Below, one piece after another: positions 36,701-44,419 of a DNA stretch of 64,000 nucleotides. The notes below the pieces were generated by a model, which saw nothing but the letters and a program-made list of their open reading frames with translations, was not told the DNA's origin and did not search any database. Position 1 is the stretch's first letter. Each line of letters opens with the position of its first letter. The DNA is from an uncultured Polaribacter sp. (lineage in GTDB: Bacteria; Bacteroidota; Bacteroidia; Flavobacteriales; Flavobacteriaceae): positions 62,001 through 126,000 of the forward strand of contig CANMHT010000009.1 in assembly GCA_947497755.1 (NCBI GenBank), read 5' to 3'. A program made the translations under genes and the position numbers.

Positions 36701-39700
36701 TTACCAGCTACATCTTTGATTGTTCCTGAGTTTAGGTTGAAGTTGTTTGCAGCAATCAACTCTAAATCTGAACTTACATCTCCCGATTGAACGGTATATG
36801 TAAATCGTAAAGTAGACACACTTCTATCAACATAATTAATAGTTCTATCTGTAGTTCCTGTTTCTAATGTTAATTGTGGCGTACCTGTTACAGTAACTTC
36901 TTCATCATATTGTATATAAATATTAATAGCATCACCTACTTTATAGGTGTTGTTTGTTGCATCAGAAGTAACTTCAATAACAGAAGAACCCGTTTGATCA
37001 TTAGTTATACTAAATTGTGTTGCAGCAGTGTTTCCGTTTCCTGCTGTATCAATTACTTTATTGTTAGCTAGATCTACAGTTACATTTCCATTGTTACTTG
37101 GGGTAATTGTAGCTGTATACACTTTAGCACTTATAGAGTTGAGGTTGCTTGCAGTTCCATTTCCAACGGTGATATCATCTAAAGTAAACCCAGAAATATC
37201 TTCAGAAAAAGTGTAAGTTGTAGTAAAAGCACCGCTAACTATGTTTGTAATATTTGAAGTTATTGTTACTGAAGGTTTGATTTGATCATTGGTAATGTTC
37301 AATTGATTACTTGCTGTATTTAGGTTTCCAGCAGCATCTTTGGCAACATTTTCAGCGATATTTACATTCACACTTCCGTTATTATTAGGAGTAATAGTTG
37401 CTGTATAAATTTTTGCGCTTGTAGCATTAAAATTACTTGCAGTTCCATTTCCAACCGTAATGTCACTTTGAATAAATTCTGTAACATTTTCAGAAAAAGT
37501 AAAAGTAGCTGTAAATGCTCCATTTACTGGGTTAGTAGCACTTGTGCTAATTACAATTGAAGGTTTGGTTTCATCATTGGTTACGCTTAATTGCGTTGCT
37601 GCATTGTTAAAGTTTCCGGCAGTGTCTGTAGCTATTGAAAAAGTTACATCAATGGTAACTACTCCATCGGAAGTAGGTGTAATTGTTGCCGTATATACTT
37701 TAGCGCTTGTGGTTTGAAAATTACTGGCAGCTCCGTTACCTACTGTAATATCTGACATATCGAATCCTGTTACATCTTCATCAAAAGTAAATGTAGCTGT
37801 AAAAGCACCGCTTTGTGGATTAGAAGCATTACTTGTAATGGTTAATGAAGGTGAAATAATATCATTTTCAATACTGAACTGAGTTGCAGCTGTATTTCCG
37901 TTTCCTGCTGCATCATTGGCTACATCAGAAGCTACATCAACAGTAACTGTTCCATGATTGATTCCTGAAATAGTAGCCGTATATGTTGTTCCTGTTCCTG
38001 AGAATGTACCGGCTTTTACTGTTCCGTTTGAAAGTGTGATATCTCCTTCAACAAATCCAGTTATGCTTTCATTAAAGGTGAAAGTCACAGGGAATTCTGC
38101 TAAGGCAACTCCTGAAGTATTTGTACTGGTAATGGTTACCGTTGGCTTTGTTTCATCATTTTGTACACTCAATTGTGTAGCTGCAGTGTTGTCGTTTCCT
38201 GCAGTATCAATGGCTTTGTCTGCAGCCACATCAATCGTTACTGCTCCATCTGCTGTAGGAGTAATCGTTGCTGTATATACACTTGCGCTTGTACTATTAA
38301 AGTTACTCGCTGCTCCATTTCCTACAGTAATATCTCCAACTACAAATCCAGTTACATCTTCTGAAAAAGTGAATGTGGCAGTAAATGCTCCACTGGTTGG
38401 ATCTGCCGAGCTTGTAATTGTAACTGTAGGCTTTTGTGTATCAATTGTAAAATTTCCTGAATCTGTAGTTCCAGCTCCTGAATTTCCGGCATTGTCTGCT
38501 ACTCCGGATTTATCTATAGTAAATACATTCGTTGAATCATCTAGGTTTGTAGTAGGTGTAAATATAGCAGTATAGCTAGTACCTCCATCCGCAGAACTTA
38601 CATTTGTTAAAGTTCCATTAGGAATTGTAATATCAGCATTCGTAAATCCTGTTACTACTTCTGAAAATGTAAAAGTTACCGATGTAATATCTCCAAATAT
38701 TAATGCTGAATCCGTAATAACAACAGAATTGAGTTCCGGTCTATTCGCATCAATAGCATCTGAACTTTGACTAATAGCTGTGCCAAATGTGTTTCCAGCT
38801 TTTCCTCCTGAATCTGTGAGTGTAACACTAACAGGAATATCACTTCCTGCTGCTATATCTGTACCTCCGTCAGTTACTGTAAAAGTAGCTGTATATGTAG
38901 TAGCATTGGTTCTGGATAAGTTTCCTACTGAAAATCCTCCTATTGTTCCGTTAATTCCACCAGACCCTGAAGTATAGTTATCTGTATCACTATCTACAGT
39001 GATGGTTGCCGTAACAATATCTCCTACTTTCATAGGTGTGTTGGGAATACTTATTCCAGTAATTGTAGGCCCAACCGCACTGGAAATCACAGAAGTTTTA
39101 GAATCATTGCTAGTAGTGGTTCCGTCATTAATACTGATGGTAAAAGTGGTGGTTTCTGTGTTTGAACTACGATTTTCAGTTGGTGTAAAAGTTAAAGCTC
39201 TAATGGTTACTTGCATGTCAGCAAGAGACTTGCTTGCTATTGTGTAGGGCCCTGAACCTACAAGGTCAGTACCAGAAAGCGTTCCTTTAGCATTATTATC
39301 TAAAGTAATGTTTGCTGTTACATTAGGGTTTCCTAGTATTGTAAGTACAACACTAGAAAAAGGGTCTATTGTAGCATCGTCATTCACAGCTTGATTAGTT
39401 ACTGTAGATGTAATTACAGGAACAAGTACGGTAACTCCATATTCTTCTACTTGACCAAAATCTATATTCTCACAGGCACTAGCTATTCCATTGTCAAAAA
39501 AATCAGATAAAACTCTCATTCTTAAGACTGTATTGTTAACAGCAGTAAGTGGAGCTGTGATTGATCCCGTATGAGATACACTTTTATCACTACTAAAAGC
39601 CAATTCTCCGGCATCATTAAAATCCCCATCATTGTTATAGTCAATGTATACTTTTACAGCTTCCTGGTTCTGCGTAAAATTGGTTACTGTAATCGATTGC

Positions 39701-39969
39701 GGCACTCCCGCAGTAATGGTCGTTTGTTGGGTACAAGTAAAATCATGTAGTGTAGGATCTCCTTGCCCTGGAACACTTGTAGAGTTGTCAATAGAACCAA
39801 AAACTACTCTTTTAATTCCCAATTGAAAAAATGCTTGATGTCCTGTAAAACCAGGATTACAATTAGCAGCTGTAAGAGAACATGAATTTGTCCCAGGAGC
39901 TTGTTGAGCAAGTATATTACCGCTTGCAAGAACAAAAAAATAAATGAATATTAATAGAGGTTTTCTCAT
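33763..39969 (-). CDS. Giant type B T9SS adhesin with GEVED, Ig-like and MBG repeats
   Basis: This 2068-residue surface protein has, in order, a signal peptide (to about residue 21) and a GEVED domain at about 85-178 (VYIDYNNDGDFNDAGELAF, GQVEEYGV). Bacterial Ig-like repeats of 95-98 residues follow (about 510-1000), then an FN3-like unit and five MBG units of 81 residues at about 1501-1905. After these come Asp-rich thrombospondin type 3 repeats (DGDGIPDITDNDDDNDG) and the gliding-associated CHU_C/type B sorting domain (YGFSPNGDGVNDTWVVED to the end). It resembles SprB-like adhesins. The porP partner follows at 40 bp, and the promoter with the 40-bp motif precedes it. Confidence 0.93.
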   Translation of the reverse strand: MRKPLLIFIYFFVLASGNILAQQAPGTNSCSLTAANCNPGFTGHQAFFQLGIKRVVFGSIDNSTSVPGQGDPTLHDFTCTQQTTITAGVPQSITVTNFTQNQEAVKVYIDYNNDGDFNDAGELAFSSDKSVSHTGSITAPLTAVNNTVLRMRVLSDFFDNGIASACENIDFGQVEEYGVTVLVPVITSTVTNQAVNDDATIDPFSSVVLTILGNPNVTANITLDNNAKGTLSGTDLVGSGPYTIASKSLADMQVTIRALTFTPTENRSSNTETTTFTISINDGTTTSNDSKTSVISSAVGPTITGISIPNTPMKVGDIVTATITVDSDTDNYTSGSGGINGTIGGFSVGNLSRTNATTYTATFTVTDGGTDIAAGSDIPVSVTLTDSGGKAGNTFGTAISQSSDAIDANRPELNSVVITDSALIFGDITSVTFTFSEVVTGFTNADITIPNGTLTNVSSADGGTSYTAIFTPTTNLDDSTNVFTIDKSGVADNAGNSGAGTTDSGNFTIDTQKPTVTITSSADPTSGAFTATFTFSEDVTGFVVGDITVGNGAASNFNSTSASVYTATITPTADGAVTIDVAADKAIDTAGNDNTAATQLSVQNDETKPTVTITSTNTSGVALAEFPVTFTFNESITGFVEGDITLSNGTVKAGTFSGTGTTYTATISGINHGTVTVDVASDVANDAAGNGNTAATQFSIENDIISPSLTITSNASNPQSGAFTATFTFDEDVTGFDMSDITVGNGAASNFQTTSAKVYTATITPTSDGVVTIDVTFSIATDTAGNFNNAATQLSVTNDETKPSIVISTSATNPVNGAFTATFTFSENVTEFIQSDITVGNGTASNFNATSAKIYTATITPNNNGSVNVNIAENVAKDAAGNLNTASNQLNITNDQIKPSVTITSNITNIVSGAFTTTYTFSEDISGFTLDDITVGNGTASNLNSISAKVYTATITPSNNGNVTVDLANNKVIDTAGNGNTAATQFSITNDQTGSSVIEVTSDATNNTYKVGDAINIYIQYDEEVTVTGTPQLTLETGTTDRTINYVDRSVSTLRFTYTVQSGDVSSDLELIAANNFNLNSGTIKDVAGNNASLTLPVGSSTSGSLSNNKNIVIDGLVPTITSVAVPTNATYVPGQHLDFTINTSENTTVTTTGGTPQLALTIGSATKKASYLNGSGSQALTFRYTIANGDVDADGISIGTLSLNGGNIQDAAGNDLNTALNAVGNTTGVLVGGKPDVTTAAITAITQFNATMGGTVTNDYGVTVTDVGVVYSTTDMTPEIGETGVTKDSNASGGATFSENITGLNANTTYYVRAFATNSVGTSYGAVKTIKTLALVTPTITFTDITKTYGDASFNLTASSNSSGAITYSIVGAANGTSLSGTNNQTVDIGNVATVTIRVTQASDGIYTSQTKDISLTINKAVLVVTANSQTITYGDSFSIGFTYGEFKNGDDASVLDIGAYVFIVEPTPYNAGTYTIRPDAVSDNNYTPSYVDGTLTISKATLTATADDKSKEYGEVNPAFTISYSGFKGTDTISDIDTAPTASSTATTSTDVGTIAITTTGGADNNYTITPVNGTLTIAKATLTATADDKTKEYGEVNPAFTISYSGFKGTDTISDIDTAPTASSAATTSTDVGTVAITTTGGADNNYTITPVNGTLSISKATLTATADDKTKEYGEANPVFTISYSGFKGADTISDIDTAPTASSTATTSTDVGTVAITTTGGADNNYTITPVNGTLSISKATLTATADDKSKEYGEANPVFTISYSGFKGADTISDIDTAPTASSAATTSTDVGTIAITTTGGADNNYTITPVNGTLTIGKATLTATADDKTKVFGEANPTFTITYNGFKGSDGIADIDTAPMASSSATTNTPAGTVPIELSAATDGNYTIVTINGTLTILGDNDGDGIPDITDNDDDNDGILDVDDNSPLIPNPDQKDTDGDGVADVEEDCDNDGIINYLDDDVDSCQAAIVMKKKYGFSPNGDGVNDTWVVEDIELFPNNVVNIYNRSGKIVFTMRGYDNSFNGFSNKSSSSNKLPVGAYYFTVEFNTPGAKPAKGWIYINY
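34255..35469 (-). repeat. Five 243-bp tandem repeats encoding MBG units
   Basis: The units are exactly 243 bp (81 codons): 34255-34497, 34498-34740, 34741-34983, 34984-35226 and 35227-35469. The four on the right are nearly identical at DNA level; the leftmost, most C-terminal unit has diverged (KVFGEANPTFTITYNGFKG). Each carries the MBG pattern KEYGEVNPAFTISYSGFKG. High identity means copy number can change by recombination without breaking the frame. Confidence 0.92.
36985..38440 (-). repeat. Five to six diverged Ig-like repeats, about 285-294 bp each
   Basis: The units share a GAFTATFTFSEDVTGF, DITVGNGAASNF, YTATITP, DTAGNxNTAATQ and NDETKP pattern at 95-98-residue intervals. They are more diverged than the MBG units, so they are older. 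They form the extended stalk of the adhesin. The lack of stops on the opposite strand gives several spurious reading frames here. Confidence 0.85.
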
Positions 39970-40050
39970 AATAAAAAAACAGGTTTTGTATCATCTTTTT
40001 ATAAATCAAGATGAGTGATATATGTTAACGTTAGGGTGCAAAAATTTATG

Positions 40051-40119
40051 CAATAATAGCTTTTGTATTCATTTTTTAGCCCACCCTTTTGGGTAGTTTT
40101 ACCTATTCTTTTAGGTAGT
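40051..40119 (-). promoter_or_regulatory. Promoter B of the giant adhesin-porP operon, with repeated ACTACCT boxes
   Basis: On the minus strand, 40119-40080 carries ACTACCTAAAAGAATAGGT followed by AAACTACCCAAAAGGGTGGG. After 21 nt comes TATTATTG (40058-40051), a near-consensus -7 box. The layout matches promoter A at 32545-32613. The predicted leader to the adhesin ATG is about 75 nt. The intact LuxR gene ends 57 bp upstream. Confidence 0.7.
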
Positions 40120-40175
40120 TAAGTGCTGTTTTTACTATGTTTTAAGGCAAATGAGAGGTGGGTGGGAATAAATTG

Positions 40176-41567
40176 TTATTTATCAAATAAAATTTTAGAA
40201 GTAATCTCTGCTCGTTTTTTTACATCTAGTTTTTCGTAGAGATTTTTAGTGTGATATTTTACTGTATTGATAGAAATAAATAATTCATCAGCAATTTGTT
40301 TATTATTGTATCCTTTGATAATATGAAACAAAATGTCGCTTTCTCTATCTGTAAGCTCGTGTTTTTTAGTAAGCTCTAAAATACGTGTATCAGTAGTTGT
40401 ATTTTCTGTTTTTGTTGTATTGCTTTTTTCTAAATCAACAATCATTTTTTGCAGTTCTAATTGCATATTGGAAATCACTTTTTCTTGTTCTTGTTTCTTT
40501 TTATGATTAAATCGATATCCAAGAATTATAGTAAATAGAAATAGAACAATGGTACTAATTAAAAAAAGCTTGGTTTTAAAAAAGCTACTTTCTTTTGTTT
40601 TTACATCTTTTTCTAATGCAATAAATTTTTCAGTATTATAAACTTTACTTTTTTCAAGAGTTTTTAACCTTGCTTCATAGGCAATAGATAAAGAATCTCT
40701 ATAATTTTTTTCTTTAGCTTTATTTTTGCTTAAAATGGCAATATCTATTTCATTTTGAAAATAGTAAATGCTCGTTTCTTCTTCTTCAACTAGGTTTCGT
40801 AGTTTATTAATTTTTTGATTGTAGTAAGATGCTTTTTTTGAATTACCTTTCTCTATATAATAGCGTACATATACAAAATCTTTATGGTTTTGATAGTTGT
40901 AGTTATTAATGTCAAACACACTATCTAATGGCATTTTATTTACATATACAAAAGCGCTATCAATATTTTTGAGTTCCATGTAATTTTGAGCAATAGTACT
41001 CAAAGCATCAAGATAAATCGGATTTATTTTTTTAAATGTGGGAAGTAGTTTTTTTAACTTGCGATTGGATTCTTGATACTTGCCTTGAAGGTTTTCTATA
41101 AAGCCCTCATAAATACATTTAATTACACCTTCTTCGTTATTAAACTCTTTGTATATTTTAGATGCTTCTTCATAGTTTTCTATAGCTTTTTTATAATCGT
41201 CACTATCAATGTACTCATCACCCATTTCCCTATGAACTTCGGCTAAATATTGTCTGTAACCATATTTGATAGCTAACTCTTTTGTTTTTTCAAAATGATA
41301 GGTGAGCTTTTCAAAATCACGAATGTTTCTATAAGCACAGCCTTTAAGATAGTTCGATTCAATATCAAACAATTGTTTGTCTTGATTTGGGATATATTTT
41401 GAAATACTATCAATTTTTTTGAAAAATAAAGGAATATTAGTTTCAGAAAGAATAGTAAGCTCTTTTAAATGATTATATGTGCTCTTTTCTTTAAATTCTA
41501 TTTTTTTCTGAGAATAACCGTTAATTGTAAAAATTAAAATTAAGAATAGCGTAAGCTTTTTAATCAT
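40176..41567 (-). CDS. TPR sensor-regulator with transmembrane helix and LuxR-type HTH
   Basis: This 463-residue protein has a signal peptide (KKLTLFLILIFTINGYSQ), periplasmic TPR-like helices (about 60-320, e.g. DDYKKAIENYEEASKIYKEF), one membrane helix near 330-350 (LFLISTIVLFLFTIILGYRF), a cytoplasmic coiled coil and a C-terminal LuxR HTH (LTDRESDILFHIIKGYNNKQ, ISINTVKYHTKNLYEKLDVK). This is a one-component regulator that senses outside the membrane and binds DNA inside. Its ATG overlaps the stop of the 7TM-LuxR gene (ATGA). It sits directly before promoter B, which it probably controls. Confidence 0.88.
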   Translation of the reverse strand: MIKKLTLFLILIFTINGYSQKKIEFKEKSTYNHLKELTILSETNIPLFFKKIDSISKYIPNQDKQLFDIESNYLKGCAYRNIRDFEKLTYHFEKTKELAIKYGYRQYLAEVHREMGDEYIDSDDYKKAIENYEEASKIYKEFNNEEGVIKCIYEGFIENLQGKYQESNRKLKKLLPTFKKINPIYLDALSTIAQNYMELKNIDSAFVYVNKMPLDSVFDINNYNYQNHKDFVYVRYYIEKGNSKKASYYNQKINKLRNLVEEEETSIYYFQNEIDIAILSKNKAKEKNYRDSLSIAYEARLKTLEKSKVYNTEKFIALEKDVKTKESSFFKTKLFLISTIVLFLFTIILGYRFNHKKKQEQEKVISNMQLELQKMIVDLEKSNTTKTENTTTDTRILELTKKHELTDRESDILFHIIKGYNNKQIADELFISINTVKYHTKNLYEKLDVKKRAEITSKILFDK

Positions 41568-42616
41568 TTGTTAAATAGTAGTTTAGAGGTGATTTCTGTA
41601 CGTTTGTTAACATCTAGTTTTTCGTACAGGTTGCGCATATGATATTTTACTGTATTGATAGAGATAAATAATTCTTTGGCTATTTGCTGATTGTTAAGTC
41701 CATTAGCAATATGTATCAGAATATCTGATTCTCTATCAGTTAATTGATGTTCCTTAATTATAGTATCGATTTTATTTTCAAAATTAACTTTAGGAGAGTT
41801 TGATTCTATTTTTTCTTCCAAATGAACTACTTGAGAAATATAATTTTGAAGTTGCATCCTTATCAAGGTATTTTCTTCTTGCATTTTCTTTATTCTATAA
41901 GCCAAAGCAAAAGAAAGAAGTACAATTTCTAAAGCGCCTCCTAACTCTAAAGAAGATAATACTAATTGATTGGAAGGAAGCCAACCTGCACCGTGAAATG
42001 TTCTTGTTAAAAGCCCTAATACATAAGGAACCCAAGCAATCAAGTAAAATTTTGCAGGAGTAAATCCTTTTCTATATACAACTATTGCAACAATAATATA
42101 TGAAGGAAAAGAAATAAGTACCAACCATCTACCAAAAACTGTTATTTGTTCAATGGTTAAAATCATGCTTAGTAGAGATAAAAGTAGGCTTAGATAAGCA
42201 ATTCCCCACATAAATTGATCTAGCTTCTTATTGTATTTTTTGAGTTTTAGAAACACAGCGGCAAAGCGACTAGAAAAGAACATACATACACCAGCAAAAG
42301 TGATGTAAATAGTGGCATCTAGCCCTTTAGAATTGGGCCAAAAAAACTGTTCTCCTAATCCGTTAGTGGCAACTGTGGTTAATATTGCAAAAACAGTAGA
42401 ACCAACATATAGTAAATAAGCTCTATCTTTTAAAGAGAAATACAATAGTAAATTGTAAATAGCCATTACAATCATCAAACCAAAAAAGATTCCTAATAAA
42501 AAGCTTCTAGTATCAATTTCGCTATAAAAAGAAGTTAATTCACTAGAGTTTTGATACATAAAGCTGCTTATTATAGCAGTATCAAATTTTAATGTGTGTA
42601 GTAGAGATGTAAGCAT
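41564..42616 (-). CDS. 7TM (7TMR-DISM-like) LuxR-type regulator lacking its N-terminal sensor domain
   Basis: This 350-residue protein has seven membrane helices at about residues 38-245 (FLLGIFFGLMIVMAIYNLLL onward), as in 7TMR-DISM receptors. A short coiled coil and a LuxR HTH follow (LTDRESDILIHIANGLNNQQ, VKYHMRNLYEKLDVNKR). Family members normally begin with a signal peptide and an extracellular DISM sensor domain. Here only about 37 residues precede helix 1 and an in-frame TAA lies seven codons upstream. The gene may be N-terminally truncated, or a sensor-less variant. It is coupled by ATGA to the second LuxR gene. Confidence 0.85.
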   Translation of the reverse strand: MLTSLLHTLKFDTAIISSFMYQNSSELTSFYSEIDTRSFLLGIFFGLMIVMAIYNLLLYFSLKDRAYLLYVGSTVFAILTTVATNGLGEQFFWPNSKGLDATIYITFAGVCMFFSSRFAAVFLKLKKYNKKLDQFMWGIAYLSLLLSLLSMILTIEQITVFGRWLVLISFPSYIIVAIVVYRKGFTPAKFYLIAWVPYVLGLLTRTFHGAGWLPSNQLVLSSLELGGALEIVLLSFALAYRIKKMQEENTLIRMQLQNYISQVVHLEEKIESNSPKVNFENKIDTIIKEHQLTDRESDILIHIANGLNNQQIAKELFISINTVKYHMRNLYEKLDVNKRTEITSKLLFNK

Positions 42617-42934
42617 TAAAACTCGTTCTAGTGATTAAAAATTACTGGTTAAAAATAGCAAATATAATAGAATATAAAAACAGAATTGATTTTAAGTAAA
42701 CTGATTTTGAAGTGTATTACTTCTTTTTTTATTTGATATTCAGTATGTTATTTTTTTAGTTAAAATTCTCTTAAAAGGATTCATTTTTTAAAATATTTTT
42801 TTGTGCTTATACAGCCTTATTTTATTAATGATGTAAGTAAAAAGGAAGGGTTTGTGTTTATCTACTTCGTTAAAATGTCTGTAACAATTTTTTCTACTTG
42901 TCGTCTAGCTTATATAACTTAAAACTAAAAAAAC
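42617..42934. other. Intergenic region with divergent promoters, no gene
   Basis: 318 bp between the LuxR pair (leftward) and the 71-residue gene (rightward). It is AT-rich with stops in all frames. I see no good TAnnTTTG box and no ACTACCT boxes, so the LuxR pair does not appear to share the adhesin promoter motif. I found no remnant of the missing N-terminal sensor domain in a quick reading. Confidence 0.5.
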
Positions 42935-43150
42935 ATGAAATCAACTGCACATCCACGAGTCATTGAAAGAGGAATTTTAACATCTGCCTATAAACAAGAA
43001 ATTAGACAGAATATAAGCGATATGAAGAAAGAGTCTTTATCTCGTATCAAATCTTCAATTTTAAGCAGTCACGACAAACTTCAAAGTCGAACAGGAACTG
43101 TTTTACAAGTTTCTCTATTTGCCATTGCCTTGGTAGTTATCCTTTTTTAG
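42935..43150 (+). CDS. 71-residue tail-anchored membrane protein
   Basis: This small protein has a polar, basic helical N-terminal part (RVIERGILTSAYKQEIRQNI, SDMKKESLSRIKSS). A single C-terminal membrane helix (VLQVSLFAIALVVILF) ends the chain, so it is a tail-anchored topology with the bulk in the cytoplasm. A terminator starts 7 bp after the stop, supporting a real gene. I recognise no family. The long upstream intergenic region suggests regulated expression. Confidence 0.75.
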   Translation: MKSTAHPRVIERGILTSAYKQEIRQNISDMKKESLSRIKSSILSSHDKLQSRTGTVLQVSLFAIALVVILF

Positions 43151-43156
43151 AAATGA

Positions 43157-43186
43157 AAAACCTCACTTTCTAAAAAGTGAGGTTTT
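43157..43186. terminator. Bidirectional terminator
   Basis: A perfect 13-bp stem (43157-43169 with 43174-43186) has a CTAA loop between two convergent genes. The short T runs on both sides allow termination in both directions. Confidence 0.85.
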
Positions 43187-43208
43187 AATTTATTAGAGGA
43201 AGTATCAA

Positions 43209-44399
43209 TTAACTTAATACTTCTTTTATTCTTTTAATTGCTTCTTGTAATTGACTTACAGATGCAGCATAAGATAAACGTATACAATCTGGAGCTCCAA
43301 AAGCTTCTCCTGTAACTGTAGCTACATTTGCCTCTTCTAATAAAAGCATAGAGAAATCGTTAGCGTTTTCTATATTTCTTCCTTTAATTGTTTTGCCAAA
43401 GAAGGCAGAAATGTCAGGAAAAACATAAAAAGCACCATTAGGAATATTGAGTTTAAAACCATCAATAGTACCTAATAAGTCCAAGACCATATCTCTACGT
43501 TGTTTAAATTCGTCTACCATGTATTGAATTTTAGAAATTGGAGCTAAAACTGCAGTAATAGCAGCTCTTTGTGCAATACAGTTTGTACCAGAGGTAATTT
43601 GTCCTTGCATTTTTGTACATGCTTTAGCAATCCAAGCTGGAGCACCAATATATCCAATTCTCCAACCTGTCATGGCAAAGGCTTTTGCTAATCCATTAAC
43701 GGTAATTGTTCTATCGTACATGCTTTCAATTGCTGCAAAACTAAATGGTTTATCGCCATAATTGATATGCTCATAAATTTCATCAGATAAAATGTATATC
43801 TGAGGATGTTTTTCTAACACAGCAGCTAATGCTCTATATTCTTCTTCGCTATAAATAGTTCCGCTTGGATTGTTTGGCGAATTGAAAAAGATCATTTTGG
43901 TTTTTGGTGTGATTGCTGCTTCTAATTGAGATGGAGTAATTTTAAAATCCGTATCAATGGTAGATGGAATCTCTACAAATTTTGCTTCACATAAAGTTGC
44001 AATTGCCGAATAGCTAACCCAATACGGAGCTGGTAATAAAACTTCATCTCCTGGGTTTAATAAAACCTGTGCTACGTTTGCAATAGATTGTTTTGCTCCT
44101 GTAGAAACAACAATTTGATTTGGCGAATAATGTAAATTATTATCGCGTTTAAATTTTGTGCAAATAGCTTCTTTTAATTCTACATAACCATCTACTGGTG
44201 TGTATGAATTGTAATCTTGATTAATTGCTTCAATTGCAGCTTCTTTAATAAAATCTGGAGTATTAAAATCTGGTTCACCTAGACTTAAACTGATAATATC
44301 TTTACCAGCGGCTTTTAATTCTCTCGCTTTTGCAGCCATTGCCAAAGTTTGCGAAACTGGCAAGCTGTTAATTCTGTCTGATAATAATTGGTTTGACAT
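43209..44399 (-). CDS. Class I PLP-dependent aminotransferase (aspartate aminotransferase type)
   Basis: This 396-residue fold-type I aminotransferase belongs to the AspC/AAT I-gamma-like group. Visible are ISLSLGEPDFNTPDFI, NSPNNPSGTIYSEEE, ILSDEIYEHINYG, the PLP lysine in NGLAKAFAMTGWRIGYIG (about residue 235) and the substrate-binding Arg in CIRLSYA. Aspartate/2-oxoglutarate transamination is the likely reaction, but neighbouring specificities (e.g. prephenate) cannot be excluded. It follows the desaturase gene by 20 bp on the same strand and is probably co-transcribed with it; the pairing has no obvious metabolic logic. Confidence 0.93.
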   Translation of the reverse strand: MSNQLLSDRINSLPVSQTLAMAAKARELKAAGKDIISLSLGEPDFNTPDFIKEAAIEAINQDYNSYTPVDGYVELKEAICTKFKRDNNLHYSPNQIVVSTGAKQSIANVAQVLLNPGDEVLLPAPYWVSYSAIATLCEAKFVEIPSTIDTDFKITPSQLEAAITPKTKMIFFNSPNNPSGTIYSEEEYRALAAVLEKHPQIYILSDEIYEHINYGDKPFSFAAIESMYDRTITVNGLAKAFAMTGWRIGYIGAPAWIAKACTKMQGQITSGTNCIAQRAAITAVLAPISKIQYMVDEFKQRRDMVLDLLGTIDGFKLNIPNGAFYVFPDISAFFGKTIKGRNIENANDFSMLLLEEANVATVTGEAFGAPDCIRLSYAASVSQLQEAIKRIKEVLS

Positions 44400-44419
44400 T
44401 TGTGGGTTTAGTTGTTGTG

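Noticed and set aside
37958..38575. 205-codon open frame on the plus strand opposite the adhesin repeats
   Set aside because: It is the antisense of Thr/Val/Asp-rich Ig-like repeats, which lack stops on both strands. Similar shadows occur at 38780-39247, 31156-31521 and 29659-30285; none has a signal, domain or start context.
32666..40259. 86-bp direct repeats as attachment sites of an integrative element
   Set aside because: The repeated DNA is the 3' end of a coding gene and adjoining promoter; no integrase, recombinase or phage gene lies between the copies, so a duplication explains it better.
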